DNA of 64,000 bases from Liopterus haemorrhoidalis (taxonomy: Eukaryota; Arthropoda; Insecta; Coleoptera; Dytiscidae). Of this stretch, positions 1 through 9,524 are shown in pieces. A program made the translations under genes and the position numbers. The notes under the pieces were generated by a model. That model was not told the DNA's origin. It searched no databases and saw only the letters and a program-made list of their open reading frames with translations. The stretch lies in contig OZ020616.1 in the NCBI GenBank assembly GCA_963971575.1, forward strand, positions 7,983,934-8,047,933, written 5' to 3'. How positions within the stretch are numbered: the stretch's first letter is position 1; every line of letters starts with the position of its first letter.

Positions 1-58
1 CAGACGACAAAATGACGGTATAAGGGTTTTTTGGTCATACCTACAAAACCCTAAAAAT
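1..58 (-). mobile_element. Helentron-like repeat, left-end fragment
   Basis: This is the reverse complement of the left end of the repeat family that has long copies at 30250, 36604 and 55791. It carries the terminal motif AGGGTTTTGTAGGTAT and the following GTCGTCTG block, and is cut by the window edge. The element presumably continues to the left of this window. Confidence 0.8.
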
Positions 59-786
59 GATGGGTGATTTTCTCAGGACATTTTCGGCTTTTAGGTTAAA
101 TTTTAAGTGGGATATACTATGTTTTGTCCATGTCACAAGAAATAACTTCATTTTTGTTTACTAGTGTAATCAAACGTTCTCTATTTTCTGGACGATCCTA
201 CTCTGTTGAAAATTAAAGACGACAGAAAACATCTCTGAGGTAATCCCTTGAACAAATTCACGCTTTTCCAATAACCCAGTCCCCCTAAAATATCTGAAAT
301 TCAATTAATCCTTACCGAATCGGCTAATTAACTAATCGTTTGAATAGCTGTCCAATGATCTGAGACTGTGTGGTGCGTTCCGCGACTGTGTAACCTCGTT
401 ATGGTAATTAATAAAATCCTGCGTTAAAGAATCCTGCCGGCAGTCTACACTAAGCAACAGATCCGCAGATAACACCTGATTTATAAGATTGTAGTTTTAG
501 TTACAACTCGCTAAATTCTTGTTTATTTTATCAGCTAGTTAGGAAGTTAATGATTCAAAGATAATTTGGGTCTCACACTGTATTTCTAATATGAGAAAAC
601 ACAATAAATAGAAAGATATTTCGCAATAATAGATAAAAAATCTAAATTTGAACCATTTAAAACTTATTAAAAATGGCAAACAATAGAAAGACTAAACATC
701 ATTCAAAAAATTACAAATATATCAGTAGCCATGGGATATCTTGTCTTTATTCCATCAAGTTCGAAATTTTGGAACGATTTAACTTA
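59..786. other. AT-rich stretch without recognisable gene
   Basis: No supported coding frame or known element is visible. The sequence is AT-rich and looks mostly single-copy within the window. It could hold host intergenic DNA or very old repeats. Confidence 0.5.
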
Positions 787-1040
787 TTTATATTTTTATA
801 ATTAAACCTACTTTATTATGATAAACTAAAATGCCTAAATTGGCAAGGAGGGGAGAAAGAGCAAACATTATAAAGGGTTCTGAGAAAAAAAAAAAAAAAA
901 AAAAAAATATGTGAAGTATAAATTTTCACAAATTTATGACATATTTATATTTTTATAATTAAACCTACTTTATTATGATAAATAAAAATGCCTAAATTGG
1001 CAAGGAGGAAAGAAAAAGCAAACAATATAAAAGGTTATGA
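787..1040. repeat. 157-bp direct duplication with Helentron-end remnant
   Basis: The block starting TATTTTTATAATTAAACC near 791 recurs at about 948 with few changes, including the later stretch around AATGCCTAAATTGGCAAGG. The period is 157 bp. Between the copies lies an A-run and ATGTGAAGTATAAATTTTC (908-926), which resembles the right end of the Helentron-like family in reverse orientation. This reads as a tandem duplication of a small segment that already contained an old repeat end. Confidence 0.7.
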
Positions 1041-1302
1041 AAAAAAAAAAAACAGTGGCGAAGGGAGACCTCCGCTAGACTTGCCCTCCTATAAAAAAAA
1101 TAATACTACTAATAAAAAAAAAACATTTTTTTTTTTTAATTTAAAAGAATGTTTAGGTAAATCTTCAAAAATACATCATATTATGTCCTCTACAATTTTT
1201 TGTCCAAGGCTTAATATTAATTGATCGATACTCTCTCTACCCAGAAGATTCAGAAAAATTTTCTAAGCAACCACATTTCGAAAGCTTGCGCGCAGTTCAT
1301 GA

Positions 1303-1847
1303 CTTAAAACGCAAGATGCTTTTGGAGTAAATAGTGCTATCCTTAAATCTGTTGCAAAGTTAATATCCCCTATATTAGCATCAATATTTAACAATAGTTT
1401 TGAAACCGGTATTTTTCCAGATAAATTAAAAATTACGAAAATAATTCCTGTTTTCAAGAATGGTGATGTTAATGATGCTTCCAATTATAGACCGATTGCC
1501 ATCGTACCTGTAATTGCTAAGGTGTTTGAGATCATCTTTAAAACTAGGCTTATAATTTTTTTTTCGGAGAACAACCTTAACAAAAACCAATTTGGTTTCC
1601 GGCCTAAGTTGAGCACTATGACTGCCAGCACTGAGCTCGTTAACTATGTAACCGATTGTTTTGAAGGTCATATAATTCCTCAAGCCACTTTATGTGATCT
1701 TTCAAAAGCATTCGATTGTGTTCCTCACAGTTTGCTATTGAACAAGCTTGAAAAGTATGGTATCATAGCCTTAAACTGCGCCAAAGAATGGTTAAATGTT
1801 ACATTTGGTCCATCCTCCCATATGACATTGAAGTTTGGACCCTCCAG

Positions 1848-1848
<1 letters not shown>
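1303..1848 (+). pseudogene. non-LTR retrotransposon reverse transcriptase fragment
   Basis: One open frame encodes the N-terminal part of a CR1/Jockey-type reverse transcriptase. Visible landmarks are GIFPDKLKITKIIPVF, then SNYRPIAIVPVIAKVFE, GFRPKLST, and box A as LSKAFDCVPHSLL. A stop precedes the frame at 1300 and the frame runs into an AAT microsatellite, so both ends are lost, including the YxDD box. Homology fades after about 1790. It is a dead fragment on the plus strand; no 5' endonuclease region is visible. Confidence 0.85.

Positions 1849-1849
<1 letters not shown>

Positions 1850-1900
<51 letters not shown>
1850..1900. repeat. (AAT)n microsatellite at R4/Dong-type insertion
   Basis: Seventeen AAT units separate the upstream reverse transcriptase fragment from the R4/Dong-type fragment that begins at 1901. 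TAA/TTA runs flank all R4/Dong-like pieces in this window, consistent with targeting of this trinucleotide. Confidence 0.9.
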
Positions 1901-1902
<2 letters not shown>

Positions 1903-2721
1903 CGGCCAATACTTTAACTCAATTAGAGGAAAAGTAGATGAAGTGAAAACTTGGCAGTGGCTGAAGAAAGGCACGCTCAAGAAAGAAACGGAAGGCCTCA
2001 TACTTGCAGCACAAGAGCAAGCACTCTCCACGAATGCAATGAAAGCAAAAATCCACAATACCCAGAAGGACAGTAAATGCCGTCTATGCAAGGAAGCTGA
2101 TGAGACAGTAGAACACCTTATTTGTTGCTGCAAAAAAATCGCCCAGACAGACTATCTTTTGCGGCACAACAAAGTGACCACCGCAGTACACTGGAATCTC
2201 TGCAAAAAGTACGGGTTACCATCTGGCAACAACTGGTGGGACCATATTCCAGAAAAGGTAGCTGAGAATGAGCAGGCTAAAATACTGTGGGATTTTCGAA
2301 TCCAAACCGACAAACACCTCGAGCACAACACACCAGACATCACAGTAGTGGAAAGAAAACGAGTCTGGATCATTGATATAGCGATACCAGGAGACAGCAG
2401 AGTACAAGATAAGGAGCTGGAGAAGATCACGAGGTACAAAGACCTGCAAGTTGAAATTGTGCGACTTTGGGAAAGGAAAACCAGTGTAGTTCCCATAGTA
2501 ATAGGCGCCCTAGGAGCAATACCACCTAATCTCCAGAAACACTTGGACGCGTTAGGGCTGCAACGGATTACAACCGGACAGTTGCAAAAGGCAGCCCTGT
2601 TGGGAACAGCACGAATTTTGCGAAGATACCTTTGCGACTCTTAGGTCCTTGGTTAGGACCCGATTCGTGAAGAGGACATTTTTTCTCCCAGTATAACTAT
2701 TGTTATACTGTGTAAAATAAC
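1901..2721 (+). pseudogene. 5'-truncated R4/Dong-type retrotransposon, C-terminal ORF
   Basis: The frame is open without stops from 1901 to the TAG at 2642. It matches the C-terminal third of the ORF at 3058-7038 (for example HGQY, LILAAQEQAL, then the zinc knuckle). A CCHC-like motif (CRLCKEADETVEHLICCC) is followed by RHNKV and the restriction-like endonuclease core TPDITVVERKRVWIIDIA, which gives PD...D, then KITRYKDLQVE. The protein ends at ILRRYLCDS, without the long tail of the second element. A 3' UTR of about 77 bp ends in TAACTAA and a (TAA)n tail. It belongs to a different subfamily from the neighbouring element and is 5'-truncated at a TAA repeat. Confidence 0.88.
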
Positions 2722-2744
2722 TAATAATAATAATAATAATAATA

Positions 2745-2777
<33 letters not shown>

Positions 2778-2862
2778 TTTCTTTTTTTTTTTTTATAAAT
2801 AATCACGGACTTAGTCCGGGGCTTACAACCGTACGGACCAAAGTCAAGACCTGACAAACCCC

Positions 2863-2925
<63 letters not shown>

Positions 2926-2996
2926 TTTCTTTTTTTTTTTTTATAAATAATCACGGACTTAGTCCGGGGCTTACAACCGTACGGACCAAAGTCAAG
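2722..2996. repeat. duplicated R4/Dong 3' end with palindromic TAA/TTA microsatellites
   Basis: Two near-identical units (about 2722-2848 and 2862-2996) each comprise (TAA)n followed by (TTA)n, a C-interrupted T-run, ATAAATAATCACGGACTTAG, and ACAACCGTACGGACC up to GTCAAG. Read on the minus strand this is the 3' UTR and tail of the element at 2934-7267. The units differ after GTCAAG: the first continues ACCTGACAAACCCC into (ATA)n. That string is also found, inverted, at 7334-7354. CGGACTTAGTCCG forms a small hairpin in the UTR. Confidence 0.85.
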
Positions 2997-5900
2997 TACC
3001 GGCTGCTTTCCTAAATTGTTCCTCGTCTAGTCTAGTATGGTGTGGTGGTATGTTATATTAACGAGGGCGGAGATTGTAGCGTTTCTGCTTTTGTGTTGTG
3101 TCGGGTTGTTGTGTTTGTTCTTCTGAAGCTTCAGAAGTCGGTTTTCGGTTTCTGGTTTTGGATTGTGTTGTTGTGTGTAGGTTTTGTGTGTATTGTGATG
3201 GTTGAACGTCTTGTTCCGTGTGGTTGGACTCTTGTGACTGTAGTTGTGTAGGTTGTGTATGTACCATTTGTTCTTCTTGTGCGGATATAGGGTGCTGCGA
3301 TATGTGTTCTATATTGTGTAGAGCTATTCTCGGTGGATGTTGTGTGAAAGGTGTAATGTCGTGTGCTATGTTTAGGAATTTTCTTACTATATGACATGTG
3401 TTTATGATTACGGCTTTTTGTGTCTGTATATATGTGTTTCTGTTTAAGTTTAGTATGTGTAAGCTATTATGTATTGTTTGTGGGATGACCCCCGTCGAAC
3501 TGATAACTATAGGTACCGTGAAGACCTTCTCCATTTTCAGGAGAGTTTTCAGTTCAACAGCAAGGTCAGTGTATTTTCTATGTTTTTCGACGTGTGTGTT
3601 GTGTAAGTTGTGTGTATTGGGCACTGCTATATCGATAAGGTAGATGATTTTTTCCGTTTTGTCAATGAGGGTGATGTCTGGTCTGTTGTGATGTATTGTT
3701 TTGTCTGTAAGTAAAGTTCTATCCCAGTAAAGTCTGTGCGTGTCATTTTCTAATATTGTTGTTGGTGTGTACTTGTAGTATTGTGTGTCGTCTGTAGAGA
3801 GTTTGTGTTTTAATGCGAGTTTCTGGTGTATGATTTTTGCTACCTGATCGTGTCTGTGTTTATAGTCTGTGTTAGCGAGTTGTGAGCAGCTAGATGTTAT
3901 GTGTTGTATCGTTTCTGACTCCCGCCCGCACTGTCTGCAGAAATCCCTTGTGAGTGTCGTGTCCTTTATAATGTATTTCCTGTAGTTTCGTGTGGCGATC
4001 ACTTGATCCTGTATTGCCAGTATGAATCCCTCTGACTCCGGAAATATATTACATTTGACTAACCACGAATGTGTCGCCTTACGATCGACTAACGCATCGC
4101 TGATCTCGCTCGGGTACCTTCCATGGAGAGATTTTTGTTTCCATTGCTGGATGTTGTGTGTTATGTATGCTTGTTTGTCTGGTATATGTGTGTCGTGTTG
4201 GGCGCTCATGTTAAGTGGTGTGTATGACGTGTCTGCAAGTGCAATGGCTTTATGTAATGGTGATGTTTGTGTTTTATTGTGGAAGAACTCTCGGAGATTG
4301 TATATTTGTTTGTCGTGTAGATGCTTTAAATCAATCAGGCCCCGTCCTCCGTCCTTTCGAGGAAGGTAAAGTCTGATCGAGGAAGCATGTGGGTGGTGTA
4401 CTCTATGTTCTGTAAGAATTGTTCGCGTTTTTGTCTGTAATTTCTGTAAATCAGTAGGTGTCCAACATATGACCCCGAAAGAATAGGTAAGTATGGGTGT
4501 AGCGTATGCGTTAATTGCCTTGATGGTATTCCTACCATCAAGACATGTTTTAAGTATAGCGTGCAGTCTGTGTGTGTATTGTTTAGTAAGTGCTTGTTTA
4601 ATTTGACTGTGGTGTATGTGTCGTGATTGTTGCAGGCCCAAGTACTTATAAGTCTCTCCCTCGTTCATGGGTTGAATGAAATCCCCACTATGGAGATCGA
4701 AACCTGAAAGTTCTAGCTGGCCTGCTGTGACATGTTGTGTTTTGCATTTGTCGATGCCGAACTCCATCCTGATATCTCTGGAGAAGATTTCAGTTAGCTG
4801 CAGTAGGTATGTGAGGTGTAGTTTTTTAGATGCATATAGTTTAATGTCGTCCATGTAGAGTAGATGTGAAATTATGTGTTGTGTGCTTTTGTTTTGTTTA
4901 ATATTATATCCTGTTTTTGTGTCGTTTAGTATACGTGATAAAGGGTTCAGAGCGAGACAGAACCAAAGAGGACTTAACGAGTCCCCCTGGAATATTCCTC
5001 GTCTGATGTGAACTGTGTCTGTTGTGATATGAGTGTTGTTATGTCGTAAATTAAGTGTTGTTCTCCATGACGACATTACGTATGTGAGGAACCGTGTCAG
5101 TGTTGGGTGTATTTTGTAGATTGAGAGTACCTCCTGCAACCAAGAGTGCGGTACCGAATCAAATGCTTTTTTGTAATCAATGTAAGCGGTGTATATGTTT
5201 CTGTGATTGTGTTTAGCCTGCTCAAGTATCACAGAGTCTATAAGGAGTTGCTCCTTACAGCCCTGCGAAAACTTTCGACAGCCTTTCTGTTCTTCAGCAA
5301 GTATATTGTTGTCTGTACAGTGTGTGTATATTTTGTGTGTGATGCATGAAGTCAGAAGTTTGTATAGTGTTGGAAGGCAAGTGATAGGTCTGTATTTAGA
5401 TGGGTTTTGTGTATCCGTATCTTTCGGGAGCATGTATGTGATGCCTTTCGTTAAGAAAGGTGGTGTTTCCTGTGGGTTTTGTATTAAAGTTGTAAAGTGG
5501 TGTGCTAAGTATTTGTGTGTACATGTAAAGTATTTCAACCAGTAATTGTGTATATTGTCAACTCCCGGGCTTTTCCAGTTGTGTAAATTTTTAGTGGCGT
5601 TTGTTATGTCTGCAGTTGTAATATGTGTTTCTGCCATTGGTGTAATGTGTTGTGTGTGAGTATTCTCTGAAGCTATCCACGGTGCACTGGCATTATGTTG
5701 TACATCATTGGACCACAGATCATACCAGTAGTCATGCAACGATTCTGGCGTAGGTTCAGGTGTATTATGTGTATCCTGTTTGTGTGTGAGTGATCTGTAA
5801 AAGTTTTTCTGATTGTACGTAAAGATTTTGTTTTGTTGTCTACGATCAGTAGCGTGTTTATATCGTTTTAAACGTTTAGTGTAGAGCGCTAGTTTTTGTG

Positions 5901-7267
5901 TAAGTGTGTCCCTGTATTCTTGTAGTGTGATGTTGTTTTCCTCATGACTACTGTGTGTGTAGTGTTGCATCATGATTTTCTTTACTTTTCTTCCTAATTT
6001 AGCAGTGCATTTTCCTTGTATATACTGTGTAATTCGACCCAGGTCTCGTCTGATTTTTGTAATTTGCGAGGTAAGACGTTTTTCCCAAGCCGGAACTTGT
6101 CTGTGCTGAATTACGTTTCGTTTGGGTAACGTGGCATTGGATCCGTTGCATCTCACGGCTGCAATAGCCCCACAGTATATTATGTTGTGTAGTTCTGTAA
6201 CTGTTATATTATCGTTTAAATGTTTCGGCAGTATATCTGTGTTTAATATGTGTATAATTTCTTTAAATTTTTTGGATGTGTTCTGTCGTTTTATTTGAGG
6301 TTTTTGTGTAGGGTCTATTCCTGTAAATTGTGTGAGTGCTGTATGAAATTCGTTTTGTATTTGTTCTATTTGTATTTGTGTATAAGGTGTGTTTTGCTGC
6401 TCTTGTGTGAGTGATATTTCGTTTTGTGTGGCTGGTGTTGAAGAAAGTTCTAGTGTTTGTGTTCGCTCATCTTCGTCCTCGTGCGTGTCTATGTCCATGG
6501 GAATGTTGTTGAGGTGTATTTCCACTTCGTGTCTGATTTGTTGCTGTAATGGGGTAGGTATGAGTGCATGTGTGTGAATGACCCTGCGTTGATCCGCAAG
6601 ACGTTGTTCTGTTATGTGTCTGAGGTGTGTATATTCATCAATGAATGCTGCATGCAACTTTTGTCTGTAGCCTATCATGTCTGTCTCTAGTCTAGTCAAT
6701 TCTAGGTAGGTGCGAAATATAAATTGGTTCATATCTTGAGTCCATTTCATGCGCTTCCTAGAATTAGCTCTTGCAGTGGTCACCACCCGTTGGGGCAGAG
6801 AAGCATTTGCAGGAGTGTCTGTCGTCGCGTCAGTTCGTTGGTCGGGTCTAGATCTTGTGGTATTAAAACACGGGGTAGCGCCACTCGGTTCACTAGATCC
6901 CGCGACAGGTGCATCCTCCGGACAGTTCCGAGCGGGAGCGACCTGCTCTCCCGCCCTGCCCAATTGCACGTTTTTTCTTTTTGGTGCGAATAATTCACAC
7001 CGAACGGGCTGCAAACCCAGAACGGTGGTAAGGTGCATTTTATGCCTACTGCCAGGCGTGGTGTCTGTGAAGGGTTAGAGAGGGAAAGTTCGGTTGAGGT
7101 GGGAGAAATCTGAAGAAGCAGATTGAGTAAGGATGAGGTATTGAGGTACCTAGGACAACGGACAGTCGCTCTTTTAGTCGCCTTTTACGACAAGCAGTAG
7201 ACACTACGGGCTATTCTACTCTATACTGAAAGATGTATAAAGGTACAGATCCCGGACTCCGCACGGG
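2934..7267 (-). mobile_element. full-length R4/Dong-type non-LTR retrotransposon
   Basis: The minus-strand element is bounded on both sides by TAA/TTA microsatellites (2893-2933 and 7270-7333). It has a 5' UTR of about 229 bp, one uninterrupted ORF (3058-7038) and a 3' UTR of about 124 bp ending in an A-run and (TAA)n. Clade assignment follows from the domain set (Myb-like, RT with YMDD, CCHC, PD...D endonuclease); Dong elements of insects are known to insert in TAA repeats. An intact ORF and microsatellite borders suggest a recent insertion. Exact ends are uncertain because target and tail are the same repeat. Confidence 0.88.
3058..7038 (-). CDS. R4/Dong-type retrotransposon polyprotein (RT plus restriction-like endonuclease)
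   Basis: The ORF encodes 1326 residues with no stop or frameshift. A basic Myb-like segment lies at about 93-125 (RKRMKWTQDMNQFIF). Reverse transcriptase spans about 489-760: YRPITCLP near 549, box A YIDYKKAFDSVPH (619-631, Asp621), GIFQGDSLSP (681-690) and the catalytic YMDD (728-731). A CCHC knuckle uses Cys1034, Cys1037, His1046 and Cys1051. The endonuclease shows RPD (1119-1121), Asp1136 and KHRKY (1152-1156). Target-primed reverse transcription at TAA repeats is the expected role, from the clade. About 100 residues rich in Gln, Thr and His follow the endonuclease and end in RYNLRPR; the homologue at 1901-2644 lacks this tail. The most upstream Met was taken; a shorter start is possible. 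Confidence 0.92.
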   Translation of the reverse strand: MHLTTVLGLQPVRCELFAPKRKNVQLGRAGEQVAPARNCPEDAPVAGSSEPSGATPCFNTTRSRPDQRTDATTDTPANASLPQRVVTTARANSRKRMKWTQDMNQFIFRTYLELTRLETDMIGYRQKLHAAFIDEYTHLRHITEQRLADQRRVIHTHALIPTPLQQQIRHEVEIHLNNIPMDIDTHEDEDERTQTLELSSTPATQNEISLTQEQQNTPYTQIQIEQIQNEFHTALTQFTGIDPTQKPQIKRQNTSKKFKEIIHILNTDILPKHLNDNITVTELHNIIYCGAIAAVRCNGSNATLPKRNVIQHRQVPAWEKRLTSQITKIRRDLGRITQYIQGKCTAKLGRKVKKIMMQHYTHSSHEENNITLQEYRDTLTQKLALYTKRLKRYKHATDRRQQNKIFTYNQKNFYRSLTHKQDTHNTPEPTPESLHDYWYDLWSNDVQHNASAPWIASENTHTQHITPMAETHITTADITNATKNLHNWKSPGVDNIHNYWLKYFTCTHKYLAHHFTTLIQNPQETPPFLTKGITYMLPKDTDTQNPSKYRPITCLPTLYKLLTSCITHKIYTHCTDNNILAEEQKGCRKFSQGCKEQLLIDSVILEQAKHNHRNIYTAYIDYKKAFDSVPHSWLQEVLSIYKIHPTLTRFLTYVMSSWRTTLNLRHNNTHITTDTVHIRRGIFQGDSLSPLWFCLALNPLSRILNDTKTGYNIKQNKSTQHIISHLLYMDDIKLYASKKLHLTYLLQLTEIFSRDIRMEFGIDKCKTQHVTAGQLELSGFDLHSGDFIQPMNEGETYKYLGLQQSRHIHHSQIKQALTKQYTHRLHAILKTCLDGRNTIKAINAYATPILTYSFGVICWTPTDLQKLQTKTRTILTEHRVHHPHASSIRLYLPRKDGGRGLIDLKHLHDKQIYNLREFFHNKTQTSPLHKAIALADTSYTPLNMSAQHDTHIPDKQAYITHNIQQWKQKSLHGRYPSEISDALVDRKATHSWLVKCNIFPESEGFILAIQDQVIATRNYRKYIIKDTTLTRDFCRQCGRESETIQHITSSCSQLANTDYKHRHDQVAKIIHQKLALKHKLSTDDTQYYKYTPTTILENDTHRLYWDRTLLTDKTIHHNRPDITLIDKTEKIIYLIDIAVPNTHNLHNTHVEKHRKYTDLAVELKTLLKMEKVFTVPIVISSTGVIPQTIHNSLHILNLNRNTYIQTQKAVIINTCHIVRKFLNIAHDITPFTQHPPRIALHNIEHISQHPISAQEEQMVHTQPTQLQSQESNHTEQDVQPSQYTQNLHTTTQSKTRNRKPTSEASEEQTQQPDTTQKQKRYNLRPR

Positions 7268-7268
7268 G

Positions 7269-7269
<1 letters not shown>

Positions 7270-7333
<64 letters not shown>
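7270..7333. repeat. (TTA)n microsatellite
   Basis: About 21 TTA units lie between the 5' end of the R4/Dong element and the small element at 7334-7482. On the minus strand this can be read as the (TAA)n tail of that small element, into which the R4/Dong element inserted. Confidence 0.85.
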
Positions 7334-7481
7334 GGGGTTTGTCAGGTCTTGACAAGCGTCCACTAATCTCAAACTTCAGCAACCTTTTGAGCCGCGTCAT
7401 ACTAGAGACTAGTGGAGCTAAATACACACGACTGCATCCCAAACCCTGGCGATATGCAGCCGCGGAAATTACGCCAGATGG

Positions 7482-7482
<1 letters not shown>
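7334..7482 (-). mobile_element. short TAA-flanked retroelement fragment
   Basis: This 149-bp block is bounded by TTA microsatellites on both sides. On the minus strand it starts CCCATCTGGCG and ends GTCAAGACCTGACAAACC before (TAA)n. The same 3' string occurs at 2844-2862 before (ATA)n. TTGTCAGGTCTTGACAA makes a 6-bp hairpin near the end. No coding frame is convincing. It is most simply the 3' end of another TAA-targeting non-LTR family, or a small nonautonomous derivative. Confidence 0.6.

Positions 7483-7541
<59 letters not shown>
7483..7541. repeat. (TTA)n microsatellite, tail of LINE
   Basis: About 19 TTA units. On the minus strand they follow directly after the 3' end of the LINE fragment at 7542-8552 and look like its (TAA)n tail, later used as a target. 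Confidence 0.8.
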
Positions 7542-8552
7542 TCATGCTAGACATCTTACGACGTTTACATTTGTCAGTACATATATGATAATTTAATTAA
7601 ACAAAAGTAAAAAAACATTTGAAAACATTGAAAAATGAAAATAATTATGATAGATAAGAGAAAAAAAAATGTATATATAAAATTAACAAAGGTAGAAAAA
7701 ACAGCGTACATGTTAAGTGTAATTATTGAAATTAATTTTGAAAAATTCGTCCGAATTGTAGAGACAATTCTCAATAAGATTTTTTTTAATCTTGAACTTA
7801 AATAATCTAATTGACAAAGTTTTTAAAGAGACTGGTAGGTAGTTAAAGAAAGTGGCTGCCAAAAAAATACCATTCCTAGATTTAGTCAATCTAAGTCTTG
7901 GTAGTCTGATGTTGCCAGCAGAGCGAACATTGTAAACATGTCTAGAAGATACGGTTACAAATTTGTTCGGGTTTTTCTTTAACGTATACCAGACAAACAT
8001 AAACAAATAAACTATAGAAAGATAAAATGCTGCATTTCTTAAAGAGCTCTCGGCAGTGGTGCCTGTTAGGAACATTATTCAGGATTCTTACAGCACGTTT
8101 TTGGAGTAAGAAAATTCTGTTGACAGATGAACTTAAACCCCAGTGAATTATGCCGTAAGTTAAGCGCGACTGAAAAGCAGCAAAATAGAACATACGCAGC
8201 ATATCGAATGACACAGACGTTTTCAGCCTGATGAACGCATAGATAACCCTTTTAAGAACGTTTGCCAAATAGTTAATGTGATCGTGCCAGCTAAGTGTAT
8301 TATCGATATAAATCCCAAGAAATTTGATTGGCCCCCCGAACTGAATATTAATATCAATATTGCGGTTAAGTGAAAAAATAATTTGTTGGGTTTTATTATT
8401 ATTAAGAGTACGACGGTTTGAAGTAAACCAATCTTTAACTATCACCATTTCTTGTTCTGTATTACTGACCACATCGTTAACAGACGTATGATTAGTCAGG
8501 ACAGTAGTGTCATCGGCGTAAAGTATAACTTTGACACTTTCAGGCCTTACTT
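7542..8552 (-). pseudogene. CR1/Jockey-like LINE, RT thumb to 3' tail
   Basis: Reading the minus strand from 8552, the frame gives ESVKVILYADDTTVL, with the catalytic YADD at 8509-8520. The thumb follows (WFTSNRRTLNNNKTQQIIF, IKFLGIYIDNTLSWHDH, FQSRLTYGIIHWG, LLQKRAVRILN). Near 8000 the frame shifts, and a second frame supplies NIRLPRLRLTKSRNGIF, FFNYLP and a C-terminus near 7713. An AT-rich 3' UTR and a (TAA)n tail close the element. Everything upstream of the YADD box is missing. One frameshift and truncation make it inactive. Confidence 0.88.
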
Positions 8553-9522
8553 ACTGAATAGACTCAGTGTGACTTTTTTTGTTTCCAAGACAGAATAGTT
8601 CGCTAAAATCATGCCGTTTACAAACAATTGAAAAAATAAAAAAGTTGCAAATGTTTCCAGAAGAGGAAAAGACCCAGGCGGCGTTGTTTAGTCGCAGAAT
8701 ACGTTATTCGGAAATCGATAATAAATTATTATCTTATTAATAAAGTTTTTTTTTTAAATTATTTCTCGTATGTTGCATAGAAAATACATTATAAATAGCT
8801 TAAGCAATTGGTTAGTTCAAAAAAACTTTCGAATACATCCATGTTTAATCTGTAAAAGCTAAAATTGACGGAATTCGGAATTTTACTAAAACATACCCAC
8901 ATGCACTCATACATATATAAAATACATGGAGACATCACATACTCACGCACATAAAAGTACGAATATGACACGCAGACACGCATACAAACACGAAGGATAT
9001 CTCTTAAATTTATTCATGCGGGTGTCAACGACTTCTGAATATATTTTTATATTTGTTTGTTTGTATGTTAGAATTTTGTGATTTGAAATCGACCAATGGA
9101 ACATTCCTTTTTCAGACATAAAAAATGATTTTTTTTAAGTCATACTTCTTTAAACCTAAAACTTTCTACCTTTTGGTGTAAGGCGTTGTGGAGTAGAGTC
9201 ACAGCACTTCTTCAGGTGGTCTTTTCCAGATTTCTTTCCAAACTTTCTAGAGTCTAATATAAAAAAATCGATTAAAACAATGAAATTATAGCTAAATTGA
9301 TTTCAAGCCACTTGAAATTTTTATAATGAATAGTTTACATATTGCATTAAATAAAAATGATCGTCAGCTGCCGACATAACGGGGTAAAGATCGCCAGTTA
9401 CATCACTGATTACATTATCAAATGCTTAGGCTAAATGCCCGTTCAGCAATTATTATCCATCAGCTTACGGTCTTACCCCTATTGTGCAAACAGCTGATTG
9501 TTGTTTTTATTATCCTTATTTA
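8553..9522. other. AT-rich intergenic stretch, no gene seen
   Basis: No coding frame is supported. A CA/TA-rich patch lies near 8890-8990. ATTTCAAGCCACTTGAAA (9299-9316) is a near-palindrome that returns in inverted loop orientation at about 10992-11008, on the far side of the mariner. It may belong to an older host repeat of the mariner. Confidence 0.45.
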
Positions 9523-9524
9523 TA

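Noticed and set aside
6389..7078. Plus-strand open frames opposite the R4/Dong ORF
   Set aside because: They are antisense to a well-supported 1326-residue retrotransposon protein and have no domain of their own.
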